A DNA stretch of 64,000 bases from Firmicutes bacterium ADurb.Bin193. Its GTDB lineage: Bacteria > Bacillota > Clostridia > Monoglobales > Firm-18. Numbering within the stretch: position 1 is the stretch's first letter; each line of letters starts with the position of its first letter. The notes under the pieces were generated by a model. It was not told the DNA's origin and made no database searches. It saw only the letters and a program-made list of their open reading frames with translations. The translations under genes and the position numbers were made by a program. Below are positions 45,799 to 55,388 of the stretch, one piece after another. Where the stretch lies: the NCBI GenBank assembly GCA_002070105.1, contig MWCQ01000010.1:1-64000 (forward strand), in the 5' to 3' direction.

Positions 45799-46956
45799 TT
45801 ATAAAGATTTAATCGTCTCCATTACATAGTCGGCAAATTCCGCCCCTGTTGCGCCCGTATCTCTGCCTGTTATTATAAGCTTTTTTTCCTCATACATGCA
45901 TATATCGAGTGCGCGCTCAAGCTTTTTCGCCTTGTCCGCAAAGCCGATATGCTCCAAAAGCATAACAGCCGCGCGGATAATACTGCAAGGGTCGGCATAC
46001 TTGACCCTTCCCTCCGCAACCATTCTCGGCGCACTGCCGTGGATTGCCTCGAACATCGCATATCTTTTGCCTATGTTCGCGCTTCCCGCCGTGCCAACGC
46101 CGCCCTGAAACTCCGCCGCCTCGTCGGTAAGTATGTCACCGTAAAGGTTGGGAAGAACCATAACCTGAAACTGTGTGCGGCGCTTGGGGTCTACAAGCTT
46201 TGCCGTCATTATATCGATATACCAGTCGTCAAACTCTATTTCGGGATACTCCTTCGCAACGCCTTTGCAAATCTCCAAAAACTTTCCGTCGGTTGTCTTT
46301 ACCACATTTGCCTTGGTAACGCAGGTAACCCTTGTCTTACCCGCTTTTTTGGCATATTCAAAAGCCGCGCGGGCGATCCTTTCGCTCCCCTCGGTTGTGG
46401 TGACGCAAAAGTCAATCGCAAGGTCGTCGTTTATATGGATTCCCTTGGAGCCAACCGCGTATGAGCCCTCGGTATTTTCACGGTAAAAGGTCCAGTCAAT
46501 GCCTTCCTTCGGTACCTTTACAGGGCGCACATTCGCAAAAAGGTCAAGCTCCTTCCTGATTGCAACATTCGCGCTTTCAATATTGGGCCACGGGTCGCCC
46601 GCCCTCGGTGTAGTTGTGGGGCCTTTAAGTATGACATGGCATTTTTTAAGCTCGGAAAGAACATCGGGCGGAACGGCACAGCCGCATTTTGCCCTGTTTT
46701 CAATGGTACAGCCGTCTATAACACGGAATTCGACCTTTTCGCCCTCAAGTAGAAATTCCAAAATTCTGTGCGCCTCTTTGGTTATGGCGAGGCCTATGCC
46801 GTCGCCGCCCACAACGCCTATAATTATCGGGTCTAAATCCCCGTAATTTATAAACTCTCTGTTTTCCTTCATTTTGTCAACCCGCAAAAGCTGTTCTTCG
46901 AGCAGTTTGCCGAATTTCTCCTTTGCGGCGTTTATTATATCGTTATGATTTGACAT
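45799..46956 (-). CDS. icd: Isocitrate dehydrogenase, isocitrate/isopropylmalate family
   Basis: This 385-residue enzyme would oxidise and decarboxylate isocitrate to 2-oxoglutarate. Family motifs visible are GVVGGDGIGLAI, the substrate loop FYRENTEGSYAVG, and NLYGDILTDEAAEFQGGVG with AMFEAIHGSAPRMV. The NTEG loop resembles NAD-dependent isocitrate dehydrogenases more than isopropylmalate dehydrogenase, and aconitase directly upstream supports this. Cofactor choice is not settled. Both genes lie on one strand 41 bases apart, a route to 2-oxoglutarate for glutamate. No citrate synthase is in the window. Confidence 0.88.
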   Translation of the reverse strand: MSNHNDIINAAKEKFGKLLEEQLLRVDKMKENREFINYGDLDPIIIGVVGGDGIGLAITKEAHRILEFLLEGEKVEFRVIDGCTIENRAKCGCAVPPDVLSELKKCHVILKGPTTTPRAGDPWPNIESANVAIRKELDLFANVRPVKVPKEGIDWTFYRENTEGSYAVGSKGIHINDDLAIDFCVTTTEGSERIARAAFEYAKKAGKTRVTCVTKANVVKTTDGKFLEICKGVAKEYPEIEFDDWYIDIMTAKLVDPKRRTQFQVMVLPNLYGDILTDEAAEFQGGVGTAGSANIGKRYAMFEAIHGSAPRMVAEGRVKYADPCSIIRAAVMLLEHIGFADKAKKLERALDICMYEEKKLIITGRDTGATGAEFADYVMETIKSL

Positions 46957-46997
46957 TTTAAGCTCCTTCTCTCTTTTGTAATCCCGTTTATGTTTTT

Positions 46998-48923
46998 TCA
47001 GCTCTGAAGCTTTGTATAGTTCAAAAGCCCGCCAGCGAGCACTATCGCGCGCTGTCTTGCGGAGAGGTCGGCTTCAAGCGGTATTTTTACATTCTTGGTT
47101 TTATTAAACAGTACTATCGGCTCGCCGTTCTTTATTACCCTTTGAATATCCTCCAAAACAAGGACATCGCCCTCGTCAACCCGGTCATACCCTTGAGGGT
47201 CTTTGAAGGTCAGCGGTAAAATACCCGAATTTATAAGGTTTGCCATGTGAATACGGGCAAACGACTTTGCGATAACCGCCTTTATGCCGAGGTACAGCGG
47301 AACCAGTGCGGCATGCTCTCTTGACGAGCCCTGCCCGTAGTTTGAGCCGCCTATGATAAAGCCACTGCCTTTTTCCTTCGCCCTTTTTGGGAAGTCGGGG
47401 TCGCAGGGCACAAAGCAGAACTCCGAAAGATACGGAATATTCGAGCGGTATGGTAAAAGCTTTGCGTTTGACGGCATAATATGGTCCGTTGTAATATTGT
47501 CGCCCACCTTCAAAAGCGCCTCCGCCTCTATCTCTGCGGGAAGGCTTTTGTTTATGGGGAAGGGCTTGATGTTCGGGCCTCTTACAACCTCTACATCATT
47601 TCCTTCTGGTGCAGGCGGGACTATCATATTATCGTTAACCAAAAACCTGTCGGGAGCCTCTATTACAGGGGGCTTTCCGAGAGTTCTCGGATCGGTAAGC
47701 TCGCCTTTAATCGCGCTTACCGCCGCGGTTTCGGGACTTACGATATAAATCTGTGCGCTGACCGTTCCGCTTCTGCCCTCAAAGTTCCTGTTGTTTGTGC
47801 GAAGCGACACGGCATTGGTCCTCGGCGACTGTCCCATTCCTATACACGGCCCGCAGGCGCTTTCAAGAATCCTCGCGCCCGCGTCTATCATGTCGGACAA
47901 AGCGCCGTTTTGGGCAAGCATATTCAAAACCTGCTTGGAGCCGGGGCCTATTACAAGGCTTACCTCGGGGTGAACCGTCCTGCCCTTCAGGATTTTCGCA
48001 ACGGTCATCATATCCCGATATGACGAATTTGTGCAGCTTCCGATAAACACCTGGTCAACCTTTATTTTACCTACATTTTCTACTGTGTCAACATTGTCGG
48101 GCATGTGAGGCTTTGCGGCAAGAGGCACAAGTGCGCACAAATCAATCATTATTTCGTCGTCATACTTAGCATCGGGGTCTGCCTTAAGCTCTGTCCAGTC
48201 GCCCTCTCTGCCCTGTGCCTTAAGAAATTCGCGGGTAATCTCATCGCTTGGGAAAACAGATGAGGTTGCGCCGAGCTCCGCGCCCATATTTGTAATGGTC
48301 GCCCGTTCGGGAACGCTGAGCGTTTTAACGCCCTCGCCCGCATACTCGATTATATAACCAACTCCGCCCTTAACGGACAGAACTCTTAAAACCTCTAAAA
48401 TAATGTCTTTTGCCGAAACCCAGTCGCCAAGCCTTCCCTTAAGGTTAACCCTCATAATTTTCGGCATGGAAAGGTGGTACGCCCCTCCGCCCATCGCAAC
48501 GGCGACATCAAGACCGCCCGCACCTATGGCAAGCATACCTATACCTCCGCCCGTGGGGGTGTGGCTGTCGGAGCCCAAAAGAGTTTTCCCCGGAATTCCG
48601 AATCTTTCAAGATGAACCTGATGGCATATTCCGTTGCCCGGGCGTGAAAAATAAATGCCGTACTTCGACGCGACCGTCTGAATATATTTGTGGTCGTCGG
48701 CATTTTCAAAGCCTGTCTGAAGCGTGTTGTGGTCGATATAGGCAACGGATTTCTCCGTTTTAACGCGCGGAATACCCATCGCCTCAAACTGCAGATACGC
48801 CATTGTACCCGTAGAATCCTGCGTAAGGGTCTGGTCAATCCTTATTGATATATCCTCTTTCGGCGTCATTTCGCCGCTTAAAAGGTGCGCCTTAATGATT
48901 TTTTGTGCAATGCTGTATCCCAT
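46998..48923 (-). CDS. acn: Aconitate hydratase
   Basis: This 641-residue [4Fe-4S] hydratase interconverts citrate and isocitrate. The cluster cysteines are in GSCTNSSYRDM and ACGPCIGMGQ. The substrate region GSDSHTPTGGGIGMLAIGAGG and the swivel-domain GSNYGQGSSREHAA are present. The length fits the shorter bacterial aconitase type (about 640 residues) rather than the 900-residue AcnA. It is followed by icd on the same strand. Confidence 0.93.
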   Translation of the reverse strand: MGYSIAQKIIKAHLLSGEMTPKEDISIRIDQTLTQDSTGTMAYLQFEAMGIPRVKTEKSVAYIDHNTLQTGFENADDHKYIQTVASKYGIYFSRPGNGICHQVHLERFGIPGKTLLGSDSHTPTGGGIGMLAIGAGGLDVAVAMGGGAYHLSMPKIMRVNLKGRLGDWVSAKDIILEVLRVLSVKGGVGYIIEYAGEGVKTLSVPERATITNMGAELGATSSVFPSDEITREFLKAQGREGDWTELKADPDAKYDDEIMIDLCALVPLAAKPHMPDNVDTVENVGKIKVDQVFIGSCTNSSYRDMMTVAKILKGRTVHPEVSLVIGPGSKQVLNMLAQNGALSDMIDAGARILESACGPCIGMGQSPRTNAVSLRTNNRNFEGRSGTVSAQIYIVSPETAAVSAIKGELTDPRTLGKPPVIEAPDRFLVNDNMIVPPAPEGNDVEVVRGPNIKPFPINKSLPAEIEAEALLKVGDNITTDHIMPSNAKLLPYRSNIPYLSEFCFVPCDPDFPKRAKEKGSGFIIGGSNYGQGSSREHAALVPLYLGIKAVIAKSFARIHMANLINSGILPLTFKDPQGYDRVDEGDVLVLEDIQRVIKNGEPIVLFNKTKNVKIPLEADLSARQRAIVLAGGLLNYTKLQS

Positions 48924-49015
48924 TGGTTAACCCCCGATTTAGTATAGCTGTATTATTAAAAGTGTCAAATGTACTTACTTAATTTTATTGAATCAAAAGA
49001 GAAATGTCAAGGCTT

Positions 49016-49981
49016 TTATCGCTCTTCCCTGAAATAGTTGATGCCGATGCAACGGGGCTGGGCGTTAACGGCGGATTTTCTTATTGATGTTATAACTATA
49101 ACGGCGGCGGTTACCGCAAAGGGAACCATCGCAAAAAACGCAGTCGGAATATTTATAACATCCTTTGGTATGTAAAACCTTAAAACATCAAGGCTTCCGA
49201 ATACGAATGAGCCTAAAATTGTCCTGTACGGGCTCCACCCCGCGAATATAACAAGCGCAACGGCTATCCAGCCGAGGCCGTTAACGCAGTTGTTGGTCCA
49301 TGTCCCGCCACATATCACTACTGCAATGTATGCGCCGCCGAGGCCGCATATTCCGCCGCCCGTAACGATATGTATATACTTATACAGTACTACTCTTATC
49401 CCGGCCGCATCTGCGGCGGCGGTGTTTTCACCCACTGCGCGAAGGTTAAGCCCCCGCCTTGTGCGGTTTAGATATATCCCGCCGAGAATGGCAAGCAAAA
49501 CCCCGAAATATACAAATATATTATACTGAAAAACAAGCCTTCCCAAAACAGGCATGTCACTTAAAACGGGAATATATATCCCGCCGAAAAACCGCGTAAT
49601 ATTATCGGACAAAACCGCCGCGCGGTTGGGCGCCTTCATAATAAGCGCCTCGCCGATATAATTCGCAAAGCCCGCGCCGAAGATGGTAAGGGCAAGACCC
49701 GTCACATTCTGGTTTGCAAAAAGCGTAACGGTAAGGAAGGCGTAGACAAGCGCGCCCGCCGCGCCGCCGAGAAAGGAGCATAAAAGTAAAAGAAAGGGGC
49801 TTTGGGTGTGGTAGCCCGCGACAAAGCCGCATATCGCGCCCATATACATCATTCCCTCAACGCCGAGGTTCAGATGCCCCGCCTTTTCGGTTATAATCTC
49901 GCCCAGCGTACCGAAAAGCAGGGGTACGCCCGCCAAAACCGACGCAAAGATAAAACTTATCACATAATCATGCTGTCCCAT
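49016..49981 (-). CDS. Nucleoside ABC transporter permease (NupQ/BmpG-like)
   Basis: This 321-residue membrane permease has eight or so hydrophobic segments and belongs to the BPD_transp_2 family. It has GEIITEKAGHLNLGVEGMM near the N-terminus and GENTAAADAAGIRV, the cytoplasmic coupling loop. It overlaps the preceding permease stop (TGATG), indicating coupled translation. The four-component set (BMP lipoprotein, ATPase, two permeases) corresponds to purine nucleoside importers such as Bacillus NupNOPQ. Confidence 0.92.
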   Translation of the reverse strand: MGQHDYVISFIFASVLAGVPLLFGTLGEIITEKAGHLNLGVEGMMYMGAICGFVAGYHTQSPFLLLLCSFLGGAAGALVYAFLTVTLFANQNVTGLALTIFGAGFANYIGEALIMKAPNRAAVLSDNITRFFGGIYIPVLSDMPVLGRLVFQYNIFVYFGVLLAILGGIYLNRTRRGLNLRAVGENTAAADAAGIRVVLYKYIHIVTGGGICGLGGAYIAVVICGGTWTNNCVNGLGWIAVALVIFAGWSPYRTILGSFVFGSLDVLRFYIPKDVINIPTAFFAMVPFAVTAAVIVITSIRKSAVNAQPRCIGINYFREER

Positions 49982-51072
49982 CAGCGCGCCTCCCTCCTCA
50001 AAACAAGCCTGTACCGCGTGAAAAATTCAAAACCCAAAACAAAAAACAGTATAATGCCCTGCAAAACCGCCGCCGCGGCGGAGGAAATCATAAACCTTGA
50101 CTGTATGAAGCTGATGCCCTTTTCAAGAATGGAAAACAGCGCCGTTACAACCAAAATCATGGGTGCGCTTAGGTTGGCAAGCCACGCCACGATTATCGCG
50201 GTAAAGCCGACGCCGCCGGCAACCGTATCGGTAAGCGTTCTGTCCGTTCCGGAAGCCTGAAGCATCCCCGCAAGGCCGCACACCGCGCCGCTTATAAACA
50301 TGGTGCGCATCATTATTCTTTTAACATTCATACCCGCATACCTTGCGGTGTTTTCGCTTTCGCCCACAACCCTGAGCTCATAACCGCTTTTTGTAAAATT
50401 TATATATATGTAAACCGCAACGGTAAGCAAAAGCGCGACAATCCAGCCCGCCTGAATACCCAAAACAGAGCCCAATCTCGCATTGTCGCTGAATCGGGCA
50501 ATCTGCAAAAAGCCCAGGGCGTTGGGGTCCTTCCACGGCCCCTCCCGAAGATACTGAATCATATACTGCGCTATATAGTTAAACATGAGCGTTAAAAGCG
50601 TTTCGTTCGTTCCGAACCTCGATTTGAAAAAAGCAGGTATTCCCGCCCAAATTCCTCCCGCAACAATGGCGGCAAGCGCCATCACCGACATAAGCACGGC
50701 ATGGGGCATGGTATTTTTATACAGCGCAAAATATGAGGCGGCGATTGCGCCGACGATTATCTGTCCCTCTGCGCCTATGTTCCAAAACCTCATGCGAAAC
50801 GCAAGCGTTATTCCGAGAGATGAAATAAGCAGAGGTATCGCAACCTTAACCGTTTCCTGAAAGCTCATTTTAGTACCCAATGCGCCTTTAACCATGAAAA
50901 AATATACCGAAAAGGGGTTGTGACCCTGTGCGGCGATAAAAAGCCCGCCCGCAACAAGCGCAAGCACCGTTGCGCAAACCTTTAGGGCAACGGTTTTGGG
51001 CTTTGAAAGCCCCTCTCTTTTCGCAATGCGGATAAGAGGCTCTTTTCTTTTGTGTTTTTTTATACCGCCCAC
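49981..51072 (-). CDS. Nucleoside ABC transporter permease (NupP/BmpF-like)
   Basis: This 363-residue BPD_transp_2 permease has a basic N-terminus of about 25 residues, many hydrophobic segments and the coupling loop VGESENTARYAGMNVKR. The region FRMRFWNIGAEGQIIVGAI is the family counterpart of the LNLGVEG segment in its partner permease. The start is GTG with GGAGGG 8 bases upstream. It lies 15 bases after the ATPase gene. Confidence 0.92.
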   Translation of the reverse strand: MGGIKKHKRKEPLIRIAKREGLSKPKTVALKVCATVLALVAGGLFIAAQGHNPFSVYFFMVKGALGTKMSFQETVKVAIPLLISSLGITLAFRMRFWNIGAEGQIIVGAIAASYFALYKNTMPHAVLMSVMALAAIVAGGIWAGIPAFFKSRFGTNETLLTLMFNYIAQYMIQYLREGPWKDPNALGFLQIARFSDNARLGSVLGIQAGWIVALLLTVAVYIYINFTKSGYELRVVGESENTARYAGMNVKRIMMRTMFISGAVCGLAGMLQASGTDRTLTDTVAGGVGFTAIIVAWLANLSAPMILVVTALFSILEKGISFIQSRFMISSAAAAVLQGIILFFVLGFEFFTRYRLVLRREAR

Positions 51073-51087
51073 GGCACATACCCTCCC

Positions 51088-52608
51088 TTATGCCCCCGCC
51101 TCAAGTTTAGAACCCGTCATCAGAAGCCCTATTTCATCCTTCGTCGCGCTTTTTGCATCAACAATGCCCGTTATCCTGCCGTCATACAAAACCATAATCC
51201 TGTCGCAAAGCTCAAGCAGGACATCTAAATCCTCTCCTATAAAAAGGATTCCCACACCCTTTTGTTTTTGCTCATTCAAAAGGTCGTATATGGTATAGGA
51301 CGAGTTTATGTCAAGACCCCTTACGGGATATGCGGTTACGAGAACATTTGGCTTTGACTCGATTTCTCTTCCCAAAAGCACCTTTTGGACATTCCCGCCC
51401 GAAAGACGGCTGACGGGGGAGTCAAAGTCCGACGCTACTATATCAAGCTTTTTGACAAGTCTTTTCGCAAGCTCTGCGGGCGGCTTTCTGTCAATGAACA
51501 ATCCCTTTTTTGACCGATAGCTCTTCAAAAGCAGGTTGTCCACAATCCCCATTGACGCTACAAGCCCCATACCGAGCCTGTCCTCCGGAATAAAGCTCAT
51601 GCTAATTCCCATTTTTATTATTTCATCGGGAGTTTTCCCTACGATATTTTCAAGTTTGTAAAGTATTGCGCCCTTTTCCACGCCGTGAAGCCCCGCGATA
51701 GCCTCGCAAAGCTCCTTTTGTCCGCTTCCCGCAACGCCGGCAACGCCGAGGATTTCACCGGCATTCAAAGAAAAGCTGATGTTATCTATTGCTTTTTTGC
51801 CCTCATCGTCAATCACCGTAAGGTGATAGACCTCCAAAAGACTTTCATTTCCCGCGGGTTCGGGGCGGTTTATGGAAAGCTCAACGGGACGGCCGACCAT
51901 CAGGCTTGTAAGACTTATCGCATCCGTTTCGCTTGTCACAACATCCGCAACGCTCTCGCCCTTCCGAAGCACGGTAACCCTGTCGCTTATCTCCAAAACC
52001 TCATTTAACTTGTGGGTAATTATTATAATCGCACAGCCCTCTTCCTTCATTCTGCGCAAAATTCCGAAAAGCTTTTCGGTTTCCTGAGGCGTCAAAACCG
52101 CGGTAGGCTCGTCCAGTATAAGTATTTTTGCGCCGCGGTACAAAACCTTCAGTATTTCAACCGTCTGCTTTTCGCTTACCGACATATTGTGAACCTTTTT
52201 GTTTAGGTCTATTTCAAAACCGAAGCGGGTGCAAATATCCTCTATCCCCCTCGAAAGCGAGGATGTGCCCCTTCCTTCCTTCCGTTTGGTTCCCAAAAGA
52301 ATATTGTCGCGCGCGCTTAAAACATCAACAAGTTTAAAATGCTGATGTATCATTCCGATCCCAAGCTCAAAGGAATCCCTTGGCGAGGTTATATATACTT
52401 CCTCCCCATAAATAAAAATCGAACCGCTGTCGGGGCGGTATATCCCCGAAAGCATGTTCATCAAAGTAGTCTTCCCGGAGCCGTTCTCGCCGAGCAGGGC
52501 GAGAATCTCGCCCTGCTTTGCGAAGAGGTTAATTTTATTGTTTGCAACAACATTGCCGAAGCTTTTGGTGATTTCCTTAAGCCGGATAGCGTATTCCGCT
52601 TTTTTCAC
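51088..52608 (-). CDS. Nucleoside ABC transporter ATP-binding protein, two ATPase domains (NupO-like)
   Basis: This 506-residue protein has two fused nucleotide-binding domains. The first is intact: Walker A GENGSGKTTLMN, signature MSVSEKQTVEIL, Walker B ILILDEPTAVLTP. The second (~260-500) has a degenerate Walker A (GVAGSGQKELCEA), a clear LSGGNVQKVLLGRE signature and a degenerate Walker B (NVLVTAYPVRGLD), the usual asymmetry of this sugar/nucleoside family. The start is GTG with a weak site. Confidence 0.95.
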   Translation of the reverse strand: MKKAEYAIRLKEITKSFGNVVANNKINLFAKQGEILALLGENGSGKTTLMNMLSGIYRPDSGSIFIYGEEVYITSPRDSFELGIGMIHQHFKLVDVLSARDNILLGTKRKEGRGTSSLSRGIEDICTRFGFEIDLNKKVHNMSVSEKQTVEILKVLYRGAKILILDEPTAVLTPQETEKLFGILRRMKEEGCAIIIITHKLNEVLEISDRVTVLRKGESVADVVTSETDAISLTSLMVGRPVELSINRPEPAGNESLLEVYHLTVIDDEGKKAIDNISFSLNAGEILGVAGVAGSGQKELCEAIAGLHGVEKGAILYKLENIVGKTPDEIIKMGISMSFIPEDRLGMGLVASMGIVDNLLLKSYRSKKGLFIDRKPPAELAKRLVKKLDIVASDFDSPVSRLSGGNVQKVLLGREIESKPNVLVTAYPVRGLDINSSYTIYDLLNEQKQKGVGILFIGEDLDVLLELCDRIMVLYDGRITGIVDAKSATKDEIGLLMTGSKLEAGA

Positions 52609-52630
52609 ATCATCACCCGTCAGATTAATT

Positions 52631-53746
52631 TTACTGAACCTTTACATTTTCAACAAACCAGTCAATCGAGGTAATCTCGCCGTCGGTAAGCCTTGAGCCC
52701 TTGGCAACCCTCTCCTTGCCCGTATTGTCCTTTATCGGTCCGTCAAAAACATCGAATTCGCCGCTTATTATCTTAGCCCTTGCCTCGTCAATCTTCTGCT
52801 GCGTTCCCTCGGCAACATTGGCGGAAAGCGGTGAAATATCAACCAAACCTTCCTTCATGCCGTCAAAATAGTTTTCGCTCTTCCATGTTCCGTCAATAAC
52901 CTTCTGGACGGCTTCTTTATAGTATACTCCCCAGTTCCAGATGGGAGCGGTAAGGTGTGCCTTGGGTGCTTCCTCGGTCATGTCCGCATTGTAGCCTACG
53001 CCCCAAACGCCCCTCTCCTCTGCGGCCTTTTGCGGCATTGCGGTATCCTGATGCTGAGCTATAACATCACAGCCCTTGTCAAGAAGAGATATCGCGGCTT
53101 TTCTTTCTAAATCAGGGTTGTACCATGTCTGTGTTTCGACAAACAGAACCTGTGCCTTCGGGTTAACGGACTGTACCCCAAGCGCAAACGCATCACAGCC
53201 TCCTACAACCTCAGGAATTTTATATGCGCCGACATAGCCTATTTTGTTTGTTTTTGTTTTAAGTCCGGCAGCTATACCCGAAAGATAACGCGCCTGATAA
53301 ATTCTTCCGAAATAATTGTTGAAGTTTGTATCGTTGCTCTTAAAGCCCGAGCAATGTGAGAATATAACATCGGGATATTCCTTTGAAAGCTCGTCCATAT
53401 AGTTCATGTAACCGAAACTTGTTCCGAAAATAATTTTACAGCCTGCTTCGATCAGTTCCTTGATAGCCGCTTCGCAAGCGCCGTCTTCGGGAACATTCTC
53501 TTTTTTAATAACCTGATCATCCGAAAGTCCAAGCTCTTTTTGCATATAAATCGCACCCTGGTCATGTGCGTATGTATAGCCCTTGTCGCTTGTCGAGCCG
53601 ATATAAATAAAGCCAACCTTGATATCGGACTTTGCACTATACTGCTCGGGATTATTCCCGCCTCTTTGGACAACCGTGCACGCCGTCGCTGAAACCGCCA
53701 ACGCAACAGCAAGCATCAAAACCAGAATTTTCGAGACCTTCTTCAT
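52631..53746 (-). CDS. BMP-family substrate-binding lipoprotein
   Basis: This 371-residue lipoprotein has a signal with Cys at about residue 23 (SATAC). The binding fold is of the Bmp/Med/PnrA family, which captures purine nucleosides outside the cell: VGFIYIGSTSDKGYTYAHDQ at the N-terminal lobe and GYVGAYKIPEVVGGCDAFALG in the middle. ATG 53746 is preferred, with GGAGG 9 bases upstream, over TTG 53755. It leads the ABC genes and follows xpt by 26 bases. Confidence 0.93.
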   Translation of the reverse strand: MKKVSKILVLMLAVALAVSATACTVVQRGGNNPEQYSAKSDIKVGFIYIGSTSDKGYTYAHDQGAIYMQKELGLSDDQVIKKENVPEDGACEAAIKELIEAGCKIIFGTSFGYMNYMDELSKEYPDVIFSHCSGFKSNDTNFNNYFGRIYQARYLSGIAAGLKTKTNKIGYVGAYKIPEVVGGCDAFALGVQSVNPKAQVLFVETQTWYNPDLERKAAISLLDKGCDVIAQHQDTAMPQKAAEERGVWGVGYNADMTEEAPKAHLTAPIWNWGVYYKEAVQKVIDGTWKSENYFDGMKEGLVDISPLSANVAEGTQQKIDEARAKIISGEFDVFDGPIKDNTGKERVAKGSRLTDGEITSIDWFVENVKVQ

Positions 53747-53772
53747 CTGCAACAACCTCCGTTTTATAATAA

Positions 53773-54360
53773 TTATATTTTAACATTTGCCTGTCTGTAT
53801 GTAATGATTCCGTTGTAAACAGACTCGACAATTGCTAAAGACTCAACCCTTACGCCGCTGCCGCGCAAAAGCCTGCCGCCGTCCTGAAAGCCCTTTTCGA
53901 TAACAATTCCGACCCCCGCAAGAGTAGCCCCCGACTGTTCGATTATGTCCTTTAAGCCCATAACCGCCCTTCCGTTGGCTAAAAAATCGTCAATGATTAA
54001 AACGATATCATCAGGTGAAAGAAAGTCGCGGGAAACACGGATTTTATATGTTGTATCCTTTGTGAAGGAAAAGACATCGCTTGAGAAAACATTGTCACCG
54101 ATATTGCGGGCTTCACCCTTTTTCGCAAATACAACGGGAACGGAAAAATACTGGGCGGTAATACACGCAACCCCGATACCGGAGGCTTCGATTGTCAGAA
54201 TTTTTGTTATGCCCTCACCGTCGAAAATCCTTTTGAATTCCTTGCCGATTTCGTTTAAGAGGTCAACATCTATCTGGTGGTTCAAAAACATATCAACTTT
54301 TATTATATCGTTGCCGATAACCTCGCCCAACTTTGATATCTTGTTTTTCAGAAGCTCCAA
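53773..54360 (-). CDS. xpt: Xanthine phosphoribosyltransferase
   Basis: Xpt converts xanthine and PRPP to XMP for purine salvage. The 195-residue enzyme shows the PRPP loop VLIIDDFLANGRA and the N-terminal VDMFLNHQIDVDLL typical of Xpt. It begins with TTG behind a GGTGG site. It leads the BMP-ABC nucleoside transporter genes, so uptake and salvage are coupled. In Bacillus xpt is governed by a guanine riboswitch; no such motif is visible here, and a palindrome over the promoter is present instead. Confidence 0.94.
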   Translation of the reverse strand: MELLKNKISKLGEVIGNDIIKVDMFLNHQIDVDLLNEIGKEFKRIFDGEGITKILTIEASGIGVACITAQYFSVPVVFAKKGEARNIGDNVFSSDVFSFTKDTTYKIRVSRDFLSPDDIVLIIDDFLANGRAVMGLKDIIEQSGATLAGVGIVIEKGFQDGGRLLRGSGVRVESLAIVESVYNGIITYRQANVKI

Positions 54361-54405
54361 AAAAACACCACCGCATCAATAAGAAATAGAAGAAAGTAAA
54401 ACAAA

Positions 54406-54447
54406 AAATATCTCACATAATTTTATCATATCCGTGAGATATTTCAA
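54406..54447 (-). promoter_or_regulatory. xpt promoter embedded in an 11-bp inverted repeat
   Basis: On the minus strand -35 TTGAAA (54447-54442), a 16-base spacer and an extended -10 TGA-TAAAAT (54428-54420) are seen. The inverted repeat AAATATCTCAC / GTGAGATATTT (54444-54434 and 54416-54406, 17-base centre) brackets the -10. This looks like an operator. Because T-rich sequence follows, the same hairpin could instead end sigG transcripts. Confidence 0.6.
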
Positions 54448-54528
54448 TACCCAATTTGCATATTTTAATACTTTTTGAAGTTTTTTATCGAATTTTGGTA
54501 TATAACAGCTGATTTAATTCAGCGGTTA

Positions 54529-55299
54529 CTAAATATACTTTCTCATATGCAAAAGCGCCGACTTTTCAAGTCTTGAAACCTGTGCCTGAGATATGCCTAT
54601 TTCGTCCGCAACCTCCATTTGGGTTTTTCCCTCAAAAAAGCGCAGTGTCAGTATATATTTTTCCCTCTCTCCGAGCCGTTTCATTGCCTCTTTTAGCGAG
54701 ATTTCCTCAAGCCAGCCGTCGTCGTGACTTTTTTCGTCCTTAAGCTGGTCCATGACATACAGAGCGTCGCCGCCGTCATGGTACACCGGCTCATAGAGTG
54801 AAATAGGGTCCTGAATCGCATCGAGCGCGATAACGACATCCTCTTTGGGAATATCAAGCTCCTTTGCGATTTCGTTTATTGTCGGTTCCTTGGAGTTTTG
54901 GGTCGTCAGCCTCTCCTTAACCGCCAAAGCCTTGTATGCGGTATCGCGCAGGGAGCGGCTTACCCTTATTGAGTTGTTGTCACGAAGATAACGCCTTATT
55001 TCGCCGATAATCATGGGGACGGCGTATGTCGAAAACTTTACATTCTGGGATGTGTCGAAGTTGTCTATCGCCTTTATAAGACCGATGCACCCTATCTGAA
55101 AAAGATCGTCAACATACTCTCCTCTGTTGTTAAACCTCTGGATAACGCTTAAAACAAGCCGCAGATTCCCCTTTATATAGTCCTCCCGCGCTTTTGCATC
55201 ACCCTTTTTTATCCTCTCGAAAAGTTCATCCTTCTCAGCGTTGGAAAGTACGGGAAGCTTAGCTGTGTTAACGCCGCAAATCTCCACCTTGTTAATCAT
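54529..55299 (-). CDS. sigG: Forespore sigma factor SigG
   Basis: SigG directs late gene expression in the forespore. The 256-residue protein carries the SigG-specific opening NKVEICGVNTAKLPVL, region 2 (DLFQIGCIGLIKAIDNFD, FSTYAVPMIIGEIRRYLRD), region 3 and region 4 with the helix-turn-helix MEVADEIGISQAQVSRLEK. GGAGG precedes the ATG. Its place directly after sigE matches Bacillus and Clostridium. Confidence 0.97.
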   Translation of the reverse strand: MINKVEICGVNTAKLPVLSNAEKDELFERIKKGDAKAREDYIKGNLRLVLSVIQRFNNRGEYVDDLFQIGCIGLIKAIDNFDTSQNVKFSTYAVPMIIGEIRRYLRDNNSIRVSRSLRDTAYKALAVKERLTTQNSKEPTINEIAKELDIPKEDVVIALDAIQDPISLYEPVYHDGGDALYVMDQLKDEKSHDDGWLEEISLKEAMKRLGEREKYILTLRFFEGKTQMEVADEIGISQAQVSRLEKSALLHMRKYI

Positions 55300-55388
55300 A
55301 AAAACACCTCCGAAGGAAATCTAATAACTACGGTATAAGCCATCAAATACCTTGCTTTAGTTATTGTTTCCTCAAGAGGCGTTTTTAT

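Noticed and set aside
54361-54528. Guanine riboswitch expected upstream of xpt
   Set aside because: No three-way-junction aptamer pattern can be found on either strand.
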